Assembly: GCF_020386635.1 (NCBI RefSeq)
Contig: NZ_CP081942.1
Location: forward strand, 2,666,001-2,730,000
Length of the DNA stretch: 64,000 nucleotides
Origin: Pseudomonas sp. MM211
GTDB taxonomy: Bacteria > Pseudomonadota > Gammaproteobacteria > Pseudomonadales > Pseudomonadaceae
Reading direction: 5' to 3'
Positions 57,882 to 64,000 of this stretch are shown here, piece by piece (the stretch's first letter is position 1; the number at the start of each line of letters is the position of its first letter). Under the pieces are notes generated by a model, which saw only the letters and a program-made list of their open reading frames with translations, did not search any database and was not told the origin of the DNA. The translations under genes and the position numbers were made by a program.

Positions 57882-58847
57882 ATGAATGTGCTGGTCACCG
57901 CAATCGGCTCCATGTCGGCGAGCTCGGTCATTGGCTCGCTGAACAGTCTGCCTGCAACCACAGTGGTTGGTTGCGACATTCATCCAGGTAGCTGGTTGCC
58001 CTGTGCCAATCAGGTCGATATCTGCTATCAGGTTCCCCGTGCCCATGAGGTCGAACGCTATATCCAGGCGCTTGCGGACATATGTGTGCGCCATGGGGTT
58101 ACTCACCTGTTAGCTCTGACAGATCCCGAGGTCGACGTAATATGTGCTCATCGCTCTCTGTTTGACGATCTGTCGGTACTCGTGTGTTTGCCCGATAACG
58201 CCTGCATCGAGTTATGCCGCGACAAGCTTGCGTTGTTCCAGCACTTCGAACACGACCCGCTGATTACCGGAATCGAGAGCCATGCAATTACGCAGTGGCC
58301 AAGCCTGCGCAGTCCCTTTCCTTGGCTGGCTAAGCCGCGTCGCGGCCGGAGCAGCGAAGGTGTGATGCGTATCGAAGATCGAGTCGATCTTGAGTACGCG
58401 CTGAAAAAAGACAGTTTTCGCGATCACATTCTGCAGCCGTTTCACCGAGGCTCCATTCATGTGGTGGATGTCGTGAGAGATGCGCTATCCGGTAAGTCCT
58501 CGGTTATTTGCCGCAAGGAGCTTTTGCGTACCAGCAATGGGGCTGGTCTGAGCGTTGCCTTGCATGCCGATCCGCGGCTTATGACGATCGCCTCTCATAT
58601 CGCGCAAAGCATTTCCCTGCATGGTTGCTTGAATATGGAGTTCATTGAGCAGATGGATGGTTATTTGCTGATGGACATCAATCCACGTTTTTCGGCAGGC
58701 GTGGAGTTCTCCAGGCTTGCGGGTTACGACGTGGCGATCAACCATCTGCGCTGTTTCAATGGGCAGTGCATTGATGGGCCAGTGAGCTATACAGAAGCGA
58801 TCATATCCCGCTCGTATAACGAAACCGTCCTGGTATTGGGAGAGTGA
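57882..58847 (+). CDS. ATP-grasp ligase
   Basis: 321 residues from the ATG at 57882; a GTG inside the preceding gene has no better site. N-terminal Rossmann-like pre-ATP-grasp domain (MNVLVTAIGSMSASSVIGSL, ALTDPEVD) and ATP-grasp fold (~105-300) with WLAKPRRGRSSEGV (phosphate loop) and the Mg2+ motif MEFIEQMDGYLLMDINPRFS (E and N-P-R). It resembles CarB/PylC-like ligases that join a carboxylate to an amine or phosphate via an acyl phosphate. Beside a sugar aminotransferase it may acylate the new amino group with an amino or hydroxy acid; this is inference. No characterised flagellar counterpart is known to me. Confidence 0.75.
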   Translation: MNVLVTAIGSMSASSVIGSLNSLPATTVVGCDIHPGSWLPCANQVDICYQVPRAHEVERYIQALADICVRHGVTHLLALTDPEVDVICAHRSLFDDLSVLVCLPDNACIELCRDKLALFQHFEHDPLITGIESHAITQWPSLRSPFPWLAKPRRGRSSEGVMRIEDRVDLEYALKKDSFRDHILQPFHRGSIHVVDVVRDALSGKSSVICRKELLRTSNGAGLSVALHADPRLMTIASHIAQSISLHGCLNMEFIEQMDGYLLMDINPRFSAGVEFSRLAGYDVAINHLRCFNGQCIDGPVSYTEAIISRSYNETVLVLGE

Positions 58848-58848
58848 C

Positions 58849-59562
58849 GTGACCGACGAAACACCGCGCAAGCTGGTCAGTGAGCACGATTGGGACAGCA
58901 CCTGGACCAAGATTTTCGACAAATATCAGGCTGATTTGCGCCACGCTCATTACATCCGGGCATTGAGGCGCCGCCGTGAGGTACGCCTCTTGGAAATCGC
59001 GGCTGGAAGCTTCCGTGATATGGCCGCGCTCAATCGAATGGGCGTTTGCTGTGAGGGAGCCGACTTCTCCGCTGAATCGGTAGATCTGGCCAAGGTTCGC
59101 TTTCCTGATCTGGCTGGCGCGATACACAAGATGGATGCATTCGCCTTCGAGTTCCCGGATGGCCAGTTTGATCTGACGTATCACAACGGCTTTTGGGGAT
59201 TGTTCGCCGATGCTGAAATCAAGGCGCTGGCGACTGAGCAGGCGCGTATTTCGAAGGGCCGCATGATTGCGACCGTACACAACGCGCACAACGAGCAGTT
59301 CAGGGGCTATTTCGAGCGAACGGCAGTTTCTGATCCATTGTTCAATATCCGCTTTTTCGACGTCGAGGAAATCTCCGAGATAATGCGTGCCGTCTGTCCC
59401 AGAGTGACGGTAATCCCAGTCGGCAAGGCTAAGAAGAAGCATGAAGATACCCTGATCAATCTCGGGCTAACGACGCCTGCTCTGCTCAATGCCTATTTGC
59501 GTCTAAGTGGACATCGTCTGCTTGAACAGAGTGAACGACTGCTCTGTATCGGCGAGTTTTGA
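58849..59562 (+). CDS. Class I SAM-dependent methyltransferase
   Basis: 237 residues starting at a GTG (58849) with GGGAGAG upstream, one base after the ATP-grasp stop. The SAM motif I is VRLLEIAAGSFRDM (E-I-A-A-G-S), followed by GADFSAESVDLAKVRF and FDLTYHNGFW. Methyltransferase fold ~35-180. In a glycosylation cluster it could O- or N-methylate the sugar or its acyl group, as VioM does in P. syringae, but the substrate is unknown. The gene order and tight spacing suggest the product is a step of the same pathway. Confidence 0.78.
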   Translation: MTDETPRKLVSEHDWDSTWTKIFDKYQADLRHAHYIRALRRRREVRLLEIAAGSFRDMAALNRMGVCCEGADFSAESVDLAKVRFPDLAGAIHKMDAFAFEFPDGQFDLTYHNGFWGLFADAEIKALATEQARISKGRMIATVHNAHNEQFRGYFERTAVSDPLFNIRFFDVEEISEIMRAVCPRVTVIPVGKAKKKHEDTLINLGLTTPALLNAYLRLSGHRLLEQSERLLCIGEF

Positions 59563-59588
59563 GAACGCAGCATGCTGGGGATATGCAA

Positions 59589-60980
59589 ATGAGTTTCGTG
59601 ATCATAGGTGGGGGGCTGGCCGGTCTGCTTATAGCAAAGCGGTTGCTCGAGCTCGAACCTGGAAAGACGATTACGATCCTTGAACGTAACAAACGCATCG
59701 GCGGCTTGCTGGCGGGTACCGACTACCCTGAGGAGTCGCTGTACTTCGATCAGGGGACGCATCTGTTTCGCGAGAGCGAATGGCCCGAGGTCGATGAGTT
59801 CTTGCTTGGAGTTCTGCAACCGCAGCAGTTACTGCACTTCCCGCCGGGCGTTGGTGATCTGGCCGGCTCAGTGTTCGGCGGTGCGCTTCAGGAACACTCG
59901 CACTATCCCGATATTCGTTCGCAACCTGATCATGTACCTATTCTGGATTCGGTACTCGATCACCTTGCCACTGGCTTTTGCTCGATTGACTCGATTCCGA
60001 GACGCGGCAGCTTGGTCGAAGCCGGCTACAAGCGTTTCGGAAAACGCTACACCGATCAGGTTCTTGCCCCAGTTCTTGCCAACATGTACGGCTGCTCCGC
60101 CGATGAGCTGGCCGGTTTTGCCATGCTGTTACCCGGGCTTACCCGGCTTGTTGCGATGGAGCAGGGTGCGTGGGTGCAGCGGTTGGACGATGCCGGCTTT
60201 CGTGCACTTCTTGCGGTGCCTGATCAGCGCCGCATGCCGAGCAGCCATGCTAATGAAAAACGGCGGTACTACGCGCGGGGCCAGGGTACCCGCTCCTTCA
60301 TAGAGGCGATTCGCGTTCATTTGGAACAGCGTGGCGTGAACATACTAGAGGACGTGCAGATTACCCGGTGTGATCCGCTGAACCGTCACGTGCAATGGCG
60401 AGACGCAGAAGGCAACGAGCATGCCTTGTTCGCGGATAAATTGTTTTTCGCTACCGGAGTCGTTGGTGCCGCCCGCATATTGGGAATCGACATTGCCCGC
60501 TTCGGCTTCGAGCGGCCTCTGGCCCATCGTATCGTCAACATAGAACTGATGGATGCGACCACTAGCGACCTGAGTTATTTCTACGGACTCGATCCGGGCC
60601 TCGATTTTTACCGGACCACAAACTACCGTGCCTTCAGTGGTGATCTGGAGGATCGCCGCTTGAGCATCGAAGTACTGGGAGATAGGGGAATCGATGATGA
60701 GCGGTTGCCGCAACATCTCGTCGATCAGCTGCATGCGATCGGTTTCTTGAGAAACAACACCGTCCGTTTTGCTCGGGTGGAACTCCTGTCGATGGGACTT
60801 CCCCGCCCAACGATGGCGAACCTGAATGCCTTGCATGAATTGAACTCCTTTCTACAGGGCGCTCTTCCCGAAACCACGCCAATCTTCGGAGTGGGCGTCG
60901 GCGACGGCCTATTTTTCCAGAACGAAATCATGGGTGATATTCAGTGCCGGATGGGCCGTTGGGCCGAGGCCCGGAGTTGA
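59589..60980 (+). CDS. FAD/NAD(P)-binding oxidoreductase, UDP-galactopyranose mutase/amine-oxidase type
   Basis: 463 residues from the ATG at 59589 (GGGG 8 nt upstream). The N-terminal MSFVIIGGGLAGLLIAKRLL is a dinucleotide-binding GxGxxG fold, followed by ILERNKRIGGLLAG. Middle and C-terminal parts (RYYARGQGTRSFIEAIRVHL, KLFFATGVVGAARILG) follow the protoporphyrinogen-oxidase/amine-oxidase and UGM-like superfamily. It may oxidise or isomerise a nucleotide sugar. The substrate is unassigned. It overlaps no neighbour and lies 26 bases after the methyltransferase. Confidence 0.7.
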   Translation: MSFVIIGGGLAGLLIAKRLLELEPGKTITILERNKRIGGLLAGTDYPEESLYFDQGTHLFRESEWPEVDEFLLGVLQPQQLLHFPPGVGDLAGSVFGGALQEHSHYPDIRSQPDHVPILDSVLDHLATGFCSIDSIPRRGSLVEAGYKRFGKRYTDQVLAPVLANMYGCSADELAGFAMLLPGLTRLVAMEQGAWVQRLDDAGFRALLAVPDQRRMPSSHANEKRRYYARGQGTRSFIEAIRVHLEQRGVNILEDVQITRCDPLNRHVQWRDAEGNEHALFADKLFFATGVVGAARILGIDIARFGFERPLAHRIVNIELMDATTSDLSYFYGLDPGLDFYRTTNYRAFSGDLEDRRLSIEVLGDRGIDDERLPQHLVDQLHAIGFLRNNTVRFARVELLSMGLPRPTMANLNALHELNSFLQGALPETTPIFGVGVGDGLFFQNEIMGDIQCRMGRWAEARS

Positions 60981-61016
60981 TCCACCACATGCACCCAAAC
61001 ATTCCAGAGGCCTGCA

Positions 61017-64000
61017 ATGACCACGCGTGAACAGTCCCCTCTCGTCAGCGTTTTCATGCTGACATACAACCACGTTGGCTATATTCGCGAGGCCATCGAA
61101 AGCGTGCTCGCCCAGCGGGTCGATTTTCCCATCGAACTGGTCATTGCCGATGACGCTTCCAGCGATGGCACCGATCAGGTGTGTCAGGAGCTTGCGGACG
61201 CGCATCCTGAGGTCATTCGATACTTTCGTCATGCGCAGAACATCGGCATGCAAGCCAATGGCCGCTTTGCCATCGCTCAGTGCAGGGGCAAGTACCTTGC
61301 GCGGCTCGAGGGCGATGACTACATGCTCACACATGACCGATTACAAGAACAGGCCGATTGGCTCGAGGCGCATGAGAATTTCTCCCTGTGCTACGGCCGC
61401 GCCCGGATCGTGAGCGCCGATGGAAAGGTGCTGGGCCAGCTACCGGCAGCGGCACGATGCAAAACAGGGCTCGGCATAGCCGAAATGCTTCAGGAAAACC
61501 TGATACCGGCATGTACTGCTTTCTATCGCGCTGAATTCTTGCGCACTTATCCGGCATGGTGCAGCACGGTCAAGTACGGTGACTACGTCATCAATATTCT
61601 GGCCGCCGACGCGGGTAAGATCCATTTCATTGACCGTCCAATTTCCGCCTATCGTACCCATGCAGGTGGTGTCACCTGGGCCGATACGGTCGAACGAAAT
61701 CTGACCGAGTTGCTGAAAATCTATTCCTTGCTTCTTGAGCATGAGAATCTGAAGGCTACTACGGTGCCATTGGCACAGGATGCACTTGCAGCCAAAGCAC
61801 GCGCCTTGGTGCATCCCTACATCCAAGCAGCCCGTTTCGAAGAGGCTCATGCTGTTTGTCGGCAGGTCATCGAGGCGGTGGCTGATCGTTCGGAGATAGT
61901 CGAAGAGTTCGAGGGCGTGCAGGCTAAGTGCGAACCGTACCTGCTTAGCTTGCGTGCCGAGTCGGTTGCACCTCAGTTCAGTGTCGTTCTGACGACTTAC
62001 AATCGTCCTGAGCTGTTGACCTATGCCCTGGCCAGCCTTGGTCAGCAGTCAATGACCGATTTCGAGGTGATCTTGGTCAACGATCATGGCGAACCGGTCG
62101 AGCACTTGCTGCAAGGTTATCAATTCCCCATCACCTATGTGCGCCTTGGTACCAATGGAGGGCTATCGGCCGCCCGTAACGCCGGTTTGAGGCTGGCTTG
62201 TGGTCGATACGTCTGTTATCTCGATGATGATGACATCTACCTGCCTGATCATCTCGCCATCATGTTCGAGGCGCTCGAGAAGAACCCTCAGTGCGTGGTT
62301 TACAGCGCTGCCGAGTACGTCAATGAGCGAGTGGAAAGCGGCCAGCGTGTCGAGCTTGGAAAGCAGAGCCCGTTCCGTCATTCCAGTTACGACAGGGATC
62401 ACCTGTTCTCTCAGAATTACATTCCCGTCAATACCTGGGCGCATCCGCGTAGCATGTTGGCGGCCGTGGGCGAGTTTGATACGGGGCTTAGCGCATTCGA
62501 AGACTGGGACATGCTGCTACGCCTGGCAGCGCGTTATACATTTGTGCATGTTCCTCTGATCACTGCGCAGGTGCGTCTGCGCGATGCGCCGAACACCGGC
62601 ACTGATCACATGCTTGGCAGGGAGCAGAAGAATTTCGCCGCGTTGTACTTGGAAATGTATCGGCGCCATGGTGATGGCGGTAACAGTGCCGTTATCGCAG
62701 GCAGGGCACGGGTTCTGCAGCGTTTTGGAATTACCGTAGAGTACGGGCGCTCCTCGCCGAGCATGCAGGCCTGGCTGGACAAACGTAGCCTTACGCCGGT
62801 GCAGAGAAAGCACATCGCAGGGCGGCTTGAGGGCGGAGCGGCGGCCCCCCGGTTTGGCGTCGTGATACTGGATAATCAGGGCGACCATGCTGCGCTGGTG
62901 TTGACTCTGGCGTCTTTGGAGCGAGCTCGTTTCAACTATGAGAAGCTGCAGGCTTTCGTACTTACCCCGCTAAGTGACGTTGCACAGGGCGCTACGCCTT
63001 GCCAAGTGATCACCTTACCTGCCGAGGGCTATGTCGCGTCACTCAATGCGCTTATGAACGATTCAGCCTTCGATTGGTGTCTCCTCATGCGTGCGGGAGA
63101 TGAGCTGACGCAATCAGGCCTGATGATGGCCGGGCTGGAGTTGCTGACCGCTCCTGATTGTCGCGCAATCTACTGCGATGAGATGTTCCGCCAGGAGGGG
63201 CAGCTTGCTGCCGCGTTTCGGCCGGCATTCAACCTCGATTATCTGTTGAGTTTCCCTGCCGGGATGGCCAAGCACTGGCTGTTCCGCAGAGATGTTGTCG
63301 TAGCGGCCGGTGGGTTCGACCCCGCCTTTGAAAAAGCTCCGGAGTTTGAGCTGATCCTCAGGCTGATCAGCGAGGGTGGCTTGGATGGATTGGGCCATGT
63401 GGCTGAGCCTTTACTGATCACCGACGCACCTGCCCTTGTCGACAGCGATGCTGAGCAGCGGGCTATTAGCCTGCATCTGCAGCAGCGTGGGTACCAAAAT
63501 GCAGTTATCGGCTCCGCCAAGCCGGGTCGTTATCAGATTGATTATGGGCATGGGCAAACACCGCTTGTTTCCCTGCTCATCGTTGCTGGCGAGCGCCTAG
63601 AGCCCCTGCAGCGCTGTGTAGAGAGCATTCTTGAGAATACCCGCTACGCGAATTACGAGTTGCTGTTGATCCAGAGTCATTTTCAAGATGAGCAGGTCAG
63701 TGCATGGCTCGCCGCACTGGCTTCACTTGGAGAGGCACGCATCCGCGTGCTGCCTGCAGGTGGCGGGCAGCAGGCGCCTCAGTCCCTCATCAATCAGGCT
63801 GCCCAACAAGCCCATGGGGATTACCTATTGCTTCTTTCGGCTGATGCAGCCGCAATCAGTGATGACTGGCTGGATGAACTGCTCAACCATGGTCAACGTC
63901 CTGAGGTGGGCTGCGTCGGTGCCAAGCTGCTTTCGGCAGATGGGAAGATCTTTCAGGCCAGCCTTATCCTCGGTCTGGAAGGGCCGGTCGGCAGGCCGTA
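61017..64000 (+). CDS. Very large multi-domain family 2 glycosyltransferase (3' end cut by window)
   Basis: Open from the ATG at 61017 to the window end, at least 994 residues. Domain 1 (~8-230) is a GT-A transferase with FMLTYNHVGYIREAI, DDASSDGT (~43-50) and EGDDY (~98). Domain 2 (~321-560) repeats it with VVLTTYNRPELLTYALASLG and LDDDD (~402). A third (~613-830) and a fourth (from ~849) carry degenerate versions (ILDNQGDH; LLLLSADA). The plan resembles RfbC/FgtA-type flagellin glycosyltransferases lying between flgL and fliC in pseudomonads. Likely role: transfer and extension of the cluster's sugar on flagellin. Confidence 0.82.
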   Translation, partial: MTTREQSPLVSVFMLTYNHVGYIREAIESVLAQRVDFPIELVIADDASSDGTDQVCQELADAHPEVIRYFRHAQNIGMQANGRFAIAQCRGKYLARLEGDDYMLTHDRLQEQADWLEAHENFSLCYGRARIVSADGKVLGQLPAAARCKTGLGIAEMLQENLIPACTAFYRAEFLRTYPAWCSTVKYGDYVINILAADAGKIHFIDRPISAYRTHAGGVTWADTVERNLTELLKIYSLLLEHENLKATTVPLAQDALAAKARALVHPYIQAARFEEAHAVCRQVIEAVADRSEIVEEFEGVQAKCEPYLLSLRAESVAPQFSVVLTTYNRPELLTYALASLGQQSMTDFEVILVNDHGEPVEHLLQGYQFPITYVRLGTNGGLSAARNAGLRLACGRYVCYLDDDDIYLPDHLAIMFEALEKNPQCVVYSAAEYVNERVESGQRVELGKQSPFRHSSYDRDHLFSQNYIPVNTWAHPRSMLAAVGEFDTGLSAFEDWDMLLRLAARYTFVHVPLITAQVRLRDAPNTGTDHMLGREQKNFAALYLEMYRRHGDGGNSAVIAGRARVLQRFGITVEYGRSSPSMQAWLDKRSLTPVQRKHIAGRLEGGAAAPRFGVVILDNQGDHAALVLTLASLERARFNYEKLQAFVLTPLSDVAQGATPCQVITLPAEGYVASLNALMNDSAFDWCLLMRAGDELTQSGLMMAGLELLTAPDCRAIYCDEMFRQEGQLAAAFRPAFNLDYLLSFPAGMAKHWLFRRDVVVAAGGFDPAFEKAPEFELILRLISEGGLDGLGHVAEPLLITDAPALVDSDAEQRAISLHLQQRGYQNAVIGSAKPGRYQIDYGHGQTPLVSLLIVAGERLEPLQRCVESILENTRYANYELLLIQSHFQDEQVSAWLAALASLGEARIRVLPAGGGQQAPQSLINQAAQQAHGDYLLLLSADAAAISDDWLDELLNHGQRPEVGCVGAKLLSADGKIFQASLILGLEGPVGRP

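Overview
The window reads as chromosomal, GC-rich Pseudomonas DNA. The AruCFGDB-E arginine succinyltransferase cluster runs straight into alaS-lysC-rsmA-tRNA-Ser/Arg. An AmrZ homologue, a PrrF-type small RNA and a Pseudomonas-style flg/che layout (flgZNMA divergent from cheVR-flgBCDE-flgFGHIJKL) are also present. Nothing indicates a plasmid or prophage. A species in the P. mendocina/oleovorans neighbourhood is only a guess. Product names rest on reading motifs and on remembered family features; no search was run.

Layout. 1-4.7 kb: tail of an MFS-PlsC acyltransferase fusion, a guanidinium exporter behind a guanidine-II riboswitch, a BASS-family symporter, rdgC, and tRNA-Val/tRNA-Asp. 4.8-9.9 kb: a minus-strand run of small membrane proteins (DUF3618, holin-like, YqjD-like, DUF2892, a Pro-rich peptide), divergent from an SDR glucose-dehydrogenase-like enzyme overlapping a GH15 glucoamylase. 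This resembles an envelope/osmotic stress island. 9.9-14.3 kb: DMT exporter divergent from a LysR regulator, nitronate monooxygenase, VOC protein and two small unknowns. 14.6-23.5 kb: a candidate ArgR operator, then aruC-F-G-D-B, a 94-residue unknown, aruE and a threonine aldolase. 23.7-28.7 kb: alaS, lysC (with a likely internal beta-subunit start), rsmA, tRNA-Ser and three tRNA-Arg genes in 148-bp tandem repeats. 28.7-33.7 kb: DUF4124 protein, mgtE, amrZ, a solitary phnN, three tiny membrane proteins and an Lrp-type regulator. 33.9-40.1 kb: fused indolepyruvate ferredoxin oxidoreductase, tRNA-Arg(CCT), a Fur-controlled PrrF-type sRNA, yceH and an MFS transporter.

40.2-56.5 kb is the flagellar block. 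flgA, flgM, flgN and flgZ lie on the minus strand. cheV, cheR and flgB to flgL lie on the plus strand. Sigma-54 motifs precede flgB and flgF, and a sigma-28 motif precedes flgM. Terminators cut the plus-strand genes into cheVR, flgBCDE and flgFGHIJKL.

56.7-64.0 kb lies directly after flgL, where pseudomonads carry flagellin-glycosylation genes. It holds a compact set: a VioA-like sugar aminotransferase, an ATP-grasp ligase, a methyltransferase, an FAD/NAD oxidoreductase and a very large multi-domain glycosyltransferase cut by the window end. A sigma-54-like motif lies upstream. This enzyme set is the best candidate here for an undescribed system, perhaps making and attaching an unusual modified amino sugar.
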